A stretch of 16,807 bases of DNA from an uncultured Prevotella sp. (GTDB lineage Bacteria > Bacteroidota > Bacteroidia > Bacteroidales > Bacteroidaceae), in contig CALNBT010000101.1 in the NCBI GenBank assembly GCA_937874345.1, positions 1-16,807 of the forward strand. Reading direction: 5' to 3'. Below, one piece after another: positions 6,627 through 14,814 of the stretch; position 1 is the first letter of the stretch, and each line of letters starts with the position of its first letter. The translations under genes were made by a program, and so were the position numbers. The notes beneath the pieces were generated by a model, which was not told the origin of the DNA, did not search any database, and saw only the letters and a list, made by a program, of their open reading frames with translations.

Positions 6627-7526
6627 TTATACCACGCCCTCTTCTTCTTCCATTTCTTTTGCTCTTTTGGCTTCATCAATCAACTGGAAGTCTTTTTTAC
6701 GCAGGATAAAGTTACTTCCCAAGTATTTTTCGCGCACAATCTGGTTGTCGGCCAGTTCTTCAGGTGTTCCATGAAACAATATCTTTCCTTCAAACAAAAG
6801 ATAGGCGCGATCGGTGATGGTCAGCGTTTCCTGTACGTTGTGATCGGTAATCAGGATACCGATGTTACGGTATTTTAGCCGCCAAACGATGTGCTGAATG
6901 TCTTCTACGGCAATAGGGTCGACACCGGCAAAGGGCTCGTCGAGCATGATAAATTTAGGATCGATGGCAAGGCAGCGTGCTATCTCTGTTCTACGTCGTT
7001 CACCTCCGGAAAGTTGGTCGCCCTTGTTCTTGCGAACCTTGTTTAGTCTAAACTCATTGATGAGACTTTCCAGTTTCTCCAATTGCTGGTGCCGGGTAAG
7101 AGTCGTCATTTCCAAAACAGACAAGATGTTGTCCTCAACACTCATTTTTCTGAATACACTTGCCTCTTGTGGCAAATAACCAATACCGGCAACGGCTCGC
7201 TTATAAACAGGATATTCTGTGATATCCATATCGTTGAGGTATACATGTCCTTCGTTGGGTACAATTAGCCCAGTGGTCATGTAGAATGATGTAGTCTTTC
7301 CTGCTCCGTTGGGCCCCAGCAAACCCACGATCTCGCCCTGTCGAACTTTGAAACTGACTTTGTTGGCAACGGTACGCTTTCCGTAGCGCTTGACCAATCC
7401 GTCGGTGCTCAGCATCATACTCTCTGGGAAATGGTTGTTTGCATCGTTTACGGTTGAGTCGTTGTTTTCACTGAGTGCTGTCGTTTCGACAACTTGTTCG
7501 TTGTTCAGAATATTGTTATCATCCAT
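6627..7526 (-). CDS. lptB: LPS export ABC transporter ATPase (LptB)
   Basis: Cytoplasmic ATPase of the LptB2FG complex that extracts lipopolysaccharide from the inner membrane and drives it along the Lpt bridge. All ABC motifs are present: Walker A GPNGAGKT (71-78), signature QLSGGERRRTEIAR (171-184), Walker B FIMLDEPFAGVDP (192-204) and the H-loop His229 in ITDHNVQET. GERRRTEIARCLA and EPFAGVDPIAVEDIQ are characteristic of LptB rather than of other small ABC proteins. At 299 aa it exceeds E. coli LptB (241) by about 36 Asn/Asp/Glu-rich residues at the N-terminus and an acidic C-terminal tail (EMEEEEGVV). A -7 box only 27 bases before this ATG supports the long start over Met37/Met38. LptF, LptG and LptC are not in the window. 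Confidence 0.93.
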   Translation of the reverse strand: MDDNNILNNEQVVETTALSENNDSTVNDANNHFPESMMLSTDGLVKRYGKRTVANKVSFKVRQGEIVGLLGPNGAGKTTSFYMTTGLIVPNEGHVYLNDMDITEYPVYKRAVAGIGYLPQEASVFRKMSVEDNILSVLEMTTLTRHQQLEKLESLINEFRLNKVRKNKGDQLSGGERRRTEIARCLAIDPKFIMLDEPFAGVDPIAVEDIQHIVWRLKYRNIGILITDHNVQETLTITDRAYLLFEGKILFHGTPEELADNQIVREKYLGSNFILRKKDFQLIDEAKRAKEMEEEEGVV

Positions 7527-7552
7527 ATTGTCAATGTACCTGTTGTACTTGG

Positions 7553-7560
7553 CAAAAGTA
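7553..7560 (-). promoter_or_regulatory. -7 box of lptB
   Basis: Read on the minus strand, TACTTTTG matches TAnnTTTG exactly. It lies 27 bases before the lptB start codon and predicts a leader of about 20 bases. No clear -33 element is visible. It supports the long LptB reading frame. Confidence 0.5.
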
Positions 7561-7634
7561 GTAAATTTAGTTATAATAAGCGTGATATTCTCAAAAACTC
7601 TGTTTATTTATCGTCTTATTATTTGGATTTTTGC

Positions 7635-7642
7635 TAATTTTG
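7635..7642 (+). promoter_or_regulatory. -7 box of mlaE-mlaF
   Basis: TAATTTTG matches TAnnTTTG exactly, 33 bases before the mlaE ATG, predicting transcription from about 7650. The -33 region is AT-rich without a clean TTTG. With the minus-strand box at 7553-7560 it makes the 7527-7674 interval a divergent promoter region for two envelope-lipid transport units. Confidence 0.5.
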
Positions 7643-7674
7643 CAAAGAGCTGATGGCTTTTATTTAAATTATCA

Positions 7675-8433
7675 ATGGTAAAACTAATCGTCAAAAACCT
7701 GACCGTATTTGGATCTTATTTGATTCTGATGGGTCGTACCTTTAGAAGGCCCGAGCGTATGCGGATGTTTTTGAAGCGTTACGTTAAGGAAATGGCACAA
7801 TTGGGAGTCGATTCTATTCCTATCGTTCTCTTGATATCCTTTTTCATTGGTGCAGTGATCTGCATTCAGATGAAGTTGAATATTGCAAGTGCTTGGATGC
7901 CTAAATGGACAACAGGATATGTAACGCGCGAAATCTTGTTATTAGAGTTTTCTAGTTCAATCATGTGTCTGATCTTGGCAGGTAAAGTAGGATCTAATAT
8001 CGCTTCCGAATTAGGAACGATGCGAGTGACGCAACAAATAGACGCATTAGATATTATGGGGGTTAATTCAGCCAGTTATCTCATATTGCCCAAGGTTGCC
8101 GGTTTGGTAACAATCATGCCGTTCCTGGTTATATTCAGTTCCGTGTTTGGTATTTTGGGGGCTTATGGAACGGCATTCTTCGGAAAGGTTCTGTCTCCCC
8201 AAGATCTGACAATCGGACTGCAACATTCATTCAATGCATGGTTTATGTGGATGAGTATTATCAAGAGTCTTTTCTTTGCCTTTATCATCGCCAGCGTTTC
8301 CTCCTATTTTGGATATAGTGTCAAGGGGGGATCGTTTGAAGTTGGTAAAGCCTCAACCGATGCAGTAGTCAGCAGTTCGGTGTTAGTTCTTTTTTCTGAT
8401 GTTTTTCTCACCCAAATACTCAGCCAGATATGA
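7675..8433 (+). CDS. mlaE: MlaE-family phospholipid ABC permease
   Basis: Inner-membrane permease (MlaE/YrbE, DUF140 family) of a transporter that moves phospholipids between the inner and outer membranes of Gram-negative bacteria. The 252-aa product has an N-terminal amphipathic stretch, hydrophobic segments at about 46-66, 90-105, 141-163, 190-212 and 230-248, and the family core LILAGKVGSNIASELGTMR (99-117) followed by VTQQIDALDIMGV (118-130). The canonical RELGPVLTAL part of the motif is replaced by REILLLEFSSSI. Its stop overlaps the mlaF start in an ATGA, so the two are translationally coupled. Confidence 0.93.
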   Translation: MVKLIVKNLTVFGSYLILMGRTFRRPERMRMFLKRYVKEMAQLGVDSIPIVLLISFFIGAVICIQMKLNIASAWMPKWTTGYVTREILLLEFSSSIMCLILAGKVGSNIASELGTMRVTQQIDALDIMGVNSASYLILPKVAGLVTIMPFLVIFSSVFGILGAYGTAFFGKVLSPQDLTIGLQHSFNAWFMWMSIIKSLFFAFIIASVSSYFGYSVKGGSFEVGKASTDAVVSSSVLVLFSDVFLTQILSQI

Positions 8434-9203
8434 TAGAAGTAAAACACCTATGTAAGTCATTCGAAGGTAAGCGAGTTTTAAAGGATATCAATGCAACATT
8501 TGAGGATGGAAAAATCAATTTGATTATTGGGCAGAGTGGTTCTGGAAAAACGGTTCTTATGAAGAATTTGGTTGGTTTGCTAGAACCGACATGTGGCGAA
8601 GTTTTGTATGACGGTCGCAATTTTGCATCGATGAACAAAAGAGAAAAGATAAAAATGTACCGCGAGATGGGTATGATTTTTCAAAGTGCCGCATTGTTCG
8701 ATTCTATGTCTGTATTAGAAAACGTCATGTTTCCATTGGATATGTTCTCACCAATGCCCCAACGCGACCGTGTGAAACGGGCACAAGAGTGCCTGGCACG
8801 TGTTAATCTGATGGATGCCCAAAACAAACAATCAGGGGAGCTGTCTGGCGGCATGCAGAAGAGAGTCGCCATCGCCCGCGCAATTGTCATGAATCCTAAA
8901 TACCTCTTTTGCGATGAACCTAATTCTGGTTTGGACCCGAAAACCTCACTCGTCATTGACGAATTGTTGTCGGGCATCACAAAAGAATTTGGCATGACAA
9001 CGATTATCAACACCCATGACATGAATTCTGTGATGGGTATTGGTGAAAAAATCATCTTTCTTTACAAAGGAAGGGTCGAGTGGACAGGTACAAAGGATGA
9101 TATTATGTCTTCTGAAAATAAACGGTTGAATGATTTGGTCTTTGCTTCCGATCTCTTCAAGAAGGTAAAAGAGGTGGAGAATGAAGCTGAAAACGAAGAA
9201 TAA
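8430..9203 (+). CDS. mlaF: MlaF-family phospholipid ABC ATPase
   Basis: ATPase partner of the MlaE permease. The 257-aa product has Walker A GQSGSGKT (34-41), Q-loop FQSAALFDS (84-92), signature LSGGMQKRVAIARA (138-151), Walker B YLFCDEPNSGLDP (158-170) and H-loop His196. The SGGMQKR signature and SAALFDSMSV are characteristic of MlaF rather than of other importers. The C-terminus ends in an acidic tail (EVENEAENEE). It overlaps mlaE by 4 bases. No MCE-domain (mlaD) gene follows; the next gene is on the other strand behind a terminator. Confidence 0.93.
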   Translation: MIEVKHLCKSFEGKRVLKDINATFEDGKINLIIGQSGSGKTVLMKNLVGLLEPTCGEVLYDGRNFASMNKREKIKMYREMGMIFQSAALFDSMSVLENVMFPLDMFSPMPQRDRVKRAQECLARVNLMDAQNKQSGELSGGMQKRVAIARAIVMNPKYLFCDEPNSGLDPKTSLVIDELLSGITKEFGMTTIINTHDMNSVMGIGEKIIFLYKGRVEWTGTKDDIMSSENKRLNDLVFASDLFKKVKEVENEAENEE

Positions 9204-9308
9204 GGGGAGCCTAATTCATTCGTTGTTTTGTTTCGGTTCTTAGAAAAATGATAGGACAGTGCCTTTGACTACTGAACAGCATGATTGAAGTCCATGGTAT
9301 TTGAAAAG

Positions 9309-9349
9309 CGAATAAGGGCTGAGCAAATGAATACTCAGCCTTTTATTCG
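9309..9349. terminator. Bidirectional terminator after mlaF and the glycoside hydrolase
   Basis: CGAATAAGGGCTGAG (9309-9323) pairs with CTCAGCCTTTTATTCG (9334-9349) around a 10-base loop, with one bulged base and one G-T pair. The GC core GGCTGAG/CTCAGCC is followed by TTTTATT on the plus strand. It lies one base outside the stop codon of the leftward glycoside hydrolase gene and can serve both convergent transcripts. Confidence 0.75.
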
Positions 9350-9350
9350 T

Positions 9351-12300
9351 TCAGGGAATTACAATTTTCTTTCCATTGACAATATAAATGCCTTTCGATA
9401 GTCCTTTGAAACCTTTAGTCGTTTGCCGAACAATTTGTCCTTGCAAATTATAAATATATCCATTTGAAACTGCTCCAGGTTTTGTTGAAGTTACTTCTAT
9501 CCCCGAGATTTCTATAGGTTTGGATGTCTTCAGTCCAAAATCAACATACTGTCCTCCACTTGTCTGTGAACAAACAATGCTGATAACATTTGTATTATCT
9601 GCTCGTAATGCCGCAATTGCTTCAGGACTGACAGGTGTATCGATATATTTCTGAGTATATCCTGGCATTTGTACCGCTAAAATTCCATTGAAGTAAACCT
9701 CGATATCTTCGTCATGGTATAGACGGGCAGTGATATCTTGTATTTGCTTTTGCGAATAGCCCGTTAAATCCAGTTTCTTCCGCAGATATATTTTACTCGT
9801 TGTCCATGGGGTCTTGATGATGGTATTCGGTGGGTTATTTGCTCCAAAACCTGTCAAACCTGTTTTCCAATTAGAGTCATTGAAATTCTGCAGTTGCCAG
9901 CCAGCCTCCAAGTTTGTGGTGTATTTCCATTCCTGTGGGTATGTTTCTGCGGTTGGTAGTAAATCGGTTTGTTCGTAACCATACGCGTCAAGAAGTGTTT
10001 TCAATTCGTTGTTGGAAATAACTTCTACACTTCCTTGTGATACATTTTCCGGATTTTTGTATTCTTCATCACCGTATGCATACCATTTCAATTGTGACGG
10101 ATCAGATGATCCTGAATAGCTGATACCGCTACCATTCATCTTGCTGTAATATAAGAACCATCCATCATTCTGAAGTGATGGAAATGTGGATGGACCATTT
10201 ACGTCAAGATAGGTGTTTGAAAAGAGGCGTTTGGTGTTTTTGAACTGATCAACATCTGGATTTAAGCTGTACGAGGTAGCCATACACAGATTCTGTCCCC
10301 GATCCATATCCCTGAAAAAGGCATAATATTGATTTCCCATTTTGGAGATATGCAAGTCGCTTGCGCCACATCCAGGGTCAAAATATAATTTTGGCTGGCT
10401 GAAGATCTTCCAGTCTTTCGTGGTGCAATAATAGATTTGGTATCTGTTGTTTATCATAGACGACCAGTATACATAGAATAGATCGTTGGCTTCATCGTAT
10501 GTAAACTCTGGTGAATAAGCACGGTCAGAGATAGGCTCGCCGTAACTGCCATTCATCAATGGGATGACTCCGTTGTTTGATCCGTCAGCCGCCGTCCAAT
10601 GAATTAAATCGGGAGATTGCCAGTGGTAGATTCCTTGATGTTCCATTCCCCATGTGTGGACAAGATGAAATACATCTGTTCCATTTTGGTGAACACGCCT
10701 GATATATGGGTCGCGCATCAATAAGGTCGGATCGTTACCATTGAATACACCTTTGCCAGCATTGAGTGAGGTCCATTGCTGGCCATTGTAACTGAATGCA
10801 TAGTGGAGGTTTTGTTCAGATTGAGTATAATAACTCATGAGGTAGGCCTGCTGATCGTTTGAACTGCGAGAAGGCAGTGGCTGCACTGCTGGCATGTTCG
10901 TAACGGTCAAAGTGTTGTTGGGCTGATATTCTCTTAGCCTGAACCCTGCATCAATGTATTGACCACCAGTTGTTTGATGGCAATGGATAGCCAAGACATT
11001 ATCCCCATTCAGCAAGATGGCTTGCTTGGCTTCATTTGTCATTTCGAAAGCCTGATAATCGGTATTGTAGCCATTGGCTTTGACAGCCAAGACGCCATTG
11101 ATGTAAACTTCAGCATCTTCATCGTGAAACATCCAAAGGTAAAGATTGCTCAAGTCTTCAACTGTAGACACGTTTTGAAGCGTAAAATGACGACGAATCC
11201 AGATATCAGATGAACTCCATTGGGTTTTTCTATAACGTTCGTTGCCTCCAAATCCAGCTACAGAATTACGCCATTGAGAATCGTCGAATGTAGTATTTTG
11301 CCATCCATCCACCGGCTGGGTGGTGGTGATGCGCCAATAAATATTACTTGTTGACGTATCAGCTGCATCCAAGGCAACTGTCATTCCTGTAAATCTGTTG
11401 TGGATTGTCTGTTCAATATTCTTTTTGATAGATGCCTTTTGTGCATCTGTTATTTTCCAGACTTTACGGTCATAGGTTAATATTCCATTCAACTCTTGCT
11501 CAACATCTGTAATCTGTGTATACACAGACGACCACAGTCCATTTGATAGTTGAAGTTCTTGTAGTTTGTTGGTATATTGGTTAAACAAAGATGTATAGTC
11601 ATCACTATTGGATACAGCTGTATAAACCTGTTGACTTCCCGACCATTGATGTCCTTCAACCAACATTGTAATACCACCAAATTCGCCACATGAAGAAATG
11701 CGTTCGTTGTTTGGATCAGGGATTGCATTAGGGGCTGGATAGCTGTGTATATCGAGAAAATCCCCAATCTCAAAATCTGTCCAACCTGTAACGGCATTGA
11801 TTAACCGGGTATGATCTGCGTCTGCATCTCGTACGGCCGTTACTCCACGATGGGTATGACCGCTTCCCATATCTGCGTTTTGTCCCCATCCCTCATTAAA
11901 AACAATCCATGCCCCAATAGAGGGGTGCTGTTTCAAAGAATTGACGATGCGAACACTCTCATCGTAGAAATTCTGTTCTTGAACAGATGTCGGTCCCAGA
12001 CTACCAGACATGTTGCCGCTTGGCATGTCTTGCCAGACAATCAAACCGTTTCGGTCACACCATGTGTACCAGCTGTCTGGCTCAACTTTGATGTGTTTTC
12101 TAACCATGTTCATCCCCAAAGACTTGATCGCTTTCAAATCAAAGGTCATGGCCTCGTAGCTGGGTGCAGTGAAAAGACCGTCAGGCCAGTATCCTTGATC
12201 CAGCGGGCCGGATAGGTATAATGGCTCATTATTCAGCATGAGACAAGGATGTCCATTAGCCATACCACGGCTGAACTTGCGCATCGCGAAGTATCCTTGC

Positions 12301-13235
12301 ACTTTGTCGGTCACGTTTCCGTTGTATGAAAGCGTAATTTCCATATCGTATATGAAAGGGGAATCAGGTGACCAGCGTTTTGGATTCGGGATGCTGATTT
12401 CCTGAAACGCGTTTACAGGTATGCCTTGCTTTACTGTTTTATAGCCTGTACCGTCATTGATAGCAATGTCGGCGACAGCATTCGCTGTAGAAGTGATGAC
12501 GTTCAGTTTGATCGATTGATTGTCTATGTCGGGAAGAACCTCGTAGCGTTCAACATGTGCTTCTGCGACGGGCTCTAACCAAACTGTTTGCCAAATACCA
12601 CTTACAGGCGTGTACCAGATACCACTGGGATAAATGGTTTGCTTTCCTGTTGGCTGTCCGCCATTGGTCGTGGGGTCTATTACGGCTACCACAATCTCTT
12701 GTTCGGCGACATTGGTCAGGTAGTTGGTGATATCAAAGGAGAATGGATCGTTTCCACCTGCGTGTTCTCCTGCTTCTTGTCCGTTGATATAAACTTTACA
12801 TTTCCAGTCTACGGCTCCAAAGTGAAGCAATAAATGTTTACCTTGATATGTTGAAGGCAAGGTAAATGTCCGACGATACATGAATGTACTATTTGCATTC
12901 GTTGCGAAGTCTTGACTCATGATTCCAGAGAGTGCTGATTCAACCGCAAATGGAACCAGAATTTTCTGGGAAAATGCAGCTATACTCGTTTCGTAGCTTA
13001 AATCTTCTCTCGATGTTCTAATAAAAAAATTCCATAGGCCATTGAGATTTTGCCAATCTTCTCTGATTAATTGCGGACGTGGATATTCCTGCCAGGTTTG
13101 ATTCGGATCAATTGTCTCACCCCATGTTGTCATGATTGGTGCTTGCTTCGCAGACCAACTTTGGGCGTTTATTGTAGTTGGCATAAGAGACAAAACAGCA
13201 ACAAGTGCCATGAAAATTAATTTTTTGAAATTCAT
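9351..13235 (-). CDS. Secreted GH2 + GH43-like fusion glycoside hydrolase
   Basis: Extracytoplasmic polysaccharide-degrading protein of 1294 aa. A signal peptide spans 1-24 (cleavage near INA-QS). A GH2 enzyme follows: beta-sandwich sugar-binding domain (about 48-225, NLNGLWNF, SGIWQTVWLEPV), Ig-like domain (about 226-320) and TIM barrel (about 325-612). Its acid/base is Glu448 in FNEGWG and its probable nucleophile Glu518 in GEFGG. Next come beta-sandwich module A (about 632-768), a GH43-like five-bladed propeller (about 795-1090; RDPYI Asp842, AYSPEF Glu910, ASDLHI Asp960), a second copy of the sandwich module (about 1101-1240) and a C-terminal tail (1245-1294, NLQGQIV, GIYIVNGKK) like the sorting tails of Bacteroidota secreted proteins. 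The GH2 half should be a retaining exo-enzyme (galactosidase-like); the substrate cannot be read off. The propeller lacks its expected acid Glu (Asn1013). No SusC/D or regulator gene adjoins it. Confidence 0.9.
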   Translation of the reverse strand: MNFKKLIFMALVAVLSLMPTTINAQSWSAKQAPIMTTWGETIDPNQTWQEYPRPQLIREDWQNLNGLWNFFIRTSREDLSYETSIAAFSQKILVPFAVESALSGIMSQDFATNANSTFMYRRTFTLPSTYQGKHLLLHFGAVDWKCKVYINGQEAGEHAGGNDPFSFDITNYLTNVAEQEIVVAVIDPTTNGGQPTGKQTIYPSGIWYTPVSGIWQTVWLEPVAEAHVERYEVLPDIDNQSIKLNVITSTANAVADIAINDGTGYKTVKQGIPVNAFQEISIPNPKRWSPDSPFIYDMEITLSYNGNVTDKVQGYFAMRKFSRGMANGHPCLMLNNEPLYLSGPLDQGYWPDGLFTAPSYEAMTFDLKAIKSLGMNMVRKHIKVEPDSWYTWCDRNGLIVWQDMPSGNMSGSLGPTSVQEQNFYDESVRIVNSLKQHPSIGAWIVFNEGWGQNADMGSGHTHRGVTAVRDADADHTRLINAVTGWTDFEIGDFLDIHSYPAPNAIPDPNNERISSCGEFGGITMLVEGHQWSGSQQVYTAVSNSDDYTSLFNQYTNKLQELQLSNGLWSSVYTQITDVEQELNGILTYDRKVWKITDAQKASIKKNIEQTIHNRFTGMTVALDAADTSTSNIYWRITTTQPVDGWQNTTFDDSQWRNSVAGFGGNERYRKTQWSSSDIWIRRHFTLQNVSTVEDLSNLYLWMFHDEDAEVYINGVLAVKANGYNTDYQAFEMTNEAKQAILLNGDNVLAIHCHQTTGGQYIDAGFRLREYQPNNTLTVTNMPAVQPLPSRSSNDQQAYLMSYYTQSEQNLHYAFSYNGQQWTSLNAGKGVFNGNDPTLLMRDPYIRRVHQNGTDVFHLVHTWGMEHQGIYHWQSPDLIHWTAADGSNNGVIPLMNGSYGEPISDRAYSPEFTYDEANDLFYVYWSSMINNRYQIYYCTTKDWKIFSQPKLYFDPGCGASDLHISKMGNQYYAFFRDMDRGQNLCMATSYSLNPDVDQFKNTKRLFSNTYLDVNGPSTFPSLQNDGWFLYYSKMNGSGISYSGSSDPSQLKWYAYGDEEYKNPENVSQGSVEVISNNELKTLLDAYGYEQTDLLPTAETYPQEWKYTTNLEAGWQLQNFNDSNWKTGLTGFGANNPPNTIIKTPWTTSKIYLRKKLDLTGYSQKQIQDITARLYHDEDIEVYFNGILAVQMPGYTQKYIDTPVSPEAIAALRADNTNVISIVCSQTSGGQYVDFGLKTSKPIEISGIEVTSTKPGAVSNGYIYNLQGQIVRQTTKGFKGLSKGIYIVNGKKIVIP

Positions 13236-13350
13236 TGGTTTTTAGTTTTATATGCGCGGCTAAGGTACTCACTTATCTATTGTTATCTTCGGAATCAGTT
13301 AAAAAAGTAAATTATTCAACTTGAAGTTAGGAAATTTCTTGGAAAATGAC

Positions 13351-13358
13351 TAATTTTG
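13351..13358 (+). promoter_or_regulatory. -7 box of tig
   Basis: TAATTTTG fits TAnnTTTG exactly, 45 bases before the tig ATG, with a predicted start near 13365. A TTG at 13321-13323 is further upstream than the usual 19-21 base spacing. The interval 13236-13402 must also hold the leftward glycoside hydrolase promoter; its best minus-strand candidate, TACCTTAG (13260-13267), has one mismatch and I do not call it. Confidence 0.5.
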
Positions 13359-13402
13359 CCATTCGTTTGAAAAATAATTAATTATAATACAAAGCATTAG
13401 TA

Positions 13403-14761
13403 ATGAATATTTCATTTGAGAATCCAGACAAGCTCAATGGTCTTTTGACTGTGACTGTCGAAGAGACTGATTACAAAGACGATGTCGAGAAGACATTGAA
13501 GGACTATCGTAAAAAGGCAAATGTCCCCGGCTTTAGAGCGGGACAGGTTCCCATGGGAATGATCAAGCGCCAATTCGGGCCTTCTATAAAGATGGATGCT
13601 ATCAACAAGTTGGTTGGACAAAAACTGTATGACTATATTCGAGAGAATAAAGTACAGATGCTTGGTGAACCTCTTCCATCGGCTACTCAAGAGGCTGTTG
13701 ATCTTGAAAAAGATGCACCTTACACATTTGTTTTTGATATTGCTGTTGCACCTGAATTCAATATTGAGCTCAACGCTAACGATAAGATTGACTATTATGA
13801 TATTCAAGTAGACGATAAACTTATTGATCAACAGGTTGAGATGTTCGCTTCTCGCATGGGTACCTACGACAAAGTAGACAGCTATCAAGAAAAAGATATG
13901 TTGAAAGGCGACTTACGTGAGCTTGATGAGAATGGAAATACAAAAGAGGCTGGCTTAACAGTAGAGGGAGCTGTCTTGATGCCCGACTATATCAAAGTTG
14001 ACGAACAAAAGAAAATCTTTGATGGGGCAAAGATGGGTGACATCTTGATCTTTAATCCTCGTAAGGCTTATCCTGAAAATGACACCGAAGTTTCTTCTCT
14101 CTTGAAGATCGAAAAGGATCAAGTGAAGGATTATGAAGGTGACTTCAGTTATCAGATTACAGAAATCAGTCGTTACAAGAATCATGCCGTTGATCAGGAA
14201 TTGTTCGACAATGTATATGGCAAGGATGTTGTGAAGGATGAAAAAGATTTCCGTGAGAAGATTTCCCAAGGCTTGAAAGAGCAACTTGCTGGTGAAAGTG
14301 ATTACAAGTTCTTACTTGACGCACGTGAGTATTGTGAAAAGAAAGTTGGGACTTTAGCTTATCCCGATGCTTTGCTTAAGCGAATCATGTTGAAAAACAA
14401 TGAGGGAAAAGGTGAAGATTTCGTTGAGAAGAATTATGATGAAAGCATCAAGCAATTAAATTGGCATCTGGTCAAGGAACAGCTCGTAAGAGCCAATAAT
14501 ATTCAAGTTGATGACAAAGATGTGAGAGAAGTTGCTCGTAATAGCGCTCGTGCACAGTTTGCACAATATGGCATGAGTAATGTTCCTGAGGAGTATATCG
14601 ACAATTACGTAAACGATTTGATGAAGAAGAACGAGAGCGTTGACGCATTTGTTGACCGTGCTATAGACATGAAACTTACTCAGGCTTTGAAGACGGCAGT
14701 TAAGTTGAATGAAAAGAAAATTTCATTGGAAGACTTCAATAAATTGTTTGAAAACAAATAA
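13403..14761 (+). CDS. tig: Trigger factor, ribosome-associated chaperone
   Basis: Chaperone that binds the ribosome next to the exit tunnel and shields nascent chains. The 452-aa product has an N-terminal ribosome-binding domain (about 1-115) with the signature loop GFRAGQVP (43-50), a middle region (about 150-255) where the FKBP-type prolyl isomerase domain should be, and a helical C-terminal arm domain (about 260-452). In the loop, the lysine of the E. coli FRK motif is Ala46. The middle region (RELDENGNTKEAGL, then IFNPRKAYPEND) does not show the usual FKBP-like signature, so isomerase activity is doubtful; divergent middle domains appear common in Bacteroidota trigger factors. It heads the conserved order tig-clpP-clpX. 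Confidence 0.95.
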   Translation: MNISFENPDKLNGLLTVTVEETDYKDDVEKTLKDYRKKANVPGFRAGQVPMGMIKRQFGPSIKMDAINKLVGQKLYDYIRENKVQMLGEPLPSATQEAVDLEKDAPYTFVFDIAVAPEFNIELNANDKIDYYDIQVDDKLIDQQVEMFASRMGTYDKVDSYQEKDMLKGDLRELDENGNTKEAGLTVEGAVLMPDYIKVDEQKKIFDGAKMGDILIFNPRKAYPENDTEVSSLLKIEKDQVKDYEGDFSYQITEISRYKNHAVDQELFDNVYGKDVVKDEKDFREKISQGLKEQLAGESDYKFLLDAREYCEKKVGTLAYPDALLKRIMLKNNEGKGEDFVEKNYDESIKQLNWHLVKEQLVRANNIQVDDKDVREVARNSARAQFAQYGMSNVPEEYIDNYVNDLMKKNESVDAFVDRAIDMKLTQALKTAVKLNEKKISLEDFNKLFENK

Positions 14762-14814
14762 GGTTTTTTTAACTTAAAAAAAACGCTTACTAATAGGTTA
14801 TCGACTTTTTTTAT

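Noticed and set aside
11811..12215. A 134-codon plus-strand open frame inside the glycoside hydrolase
   Set aside because: It is antisense to the GH2 catalytic barrel, whose frame carries both catalytic glutamates. No promoter or family match supports it.
13260..13267. Minus-strand TACCTTAG as the glycoside hydrolase promoter
   Set aside because: It has one mismatch to TAnnTTTG and no partner -33 element, so it is too weak to list as a feature.
13412..13888. A 158-codon open frame on the minus strand inside tig
   Set aside because: It is the complement of an excellent trigger factor gene and has low-complexity, hydrophobic translation with no recognisable domain.
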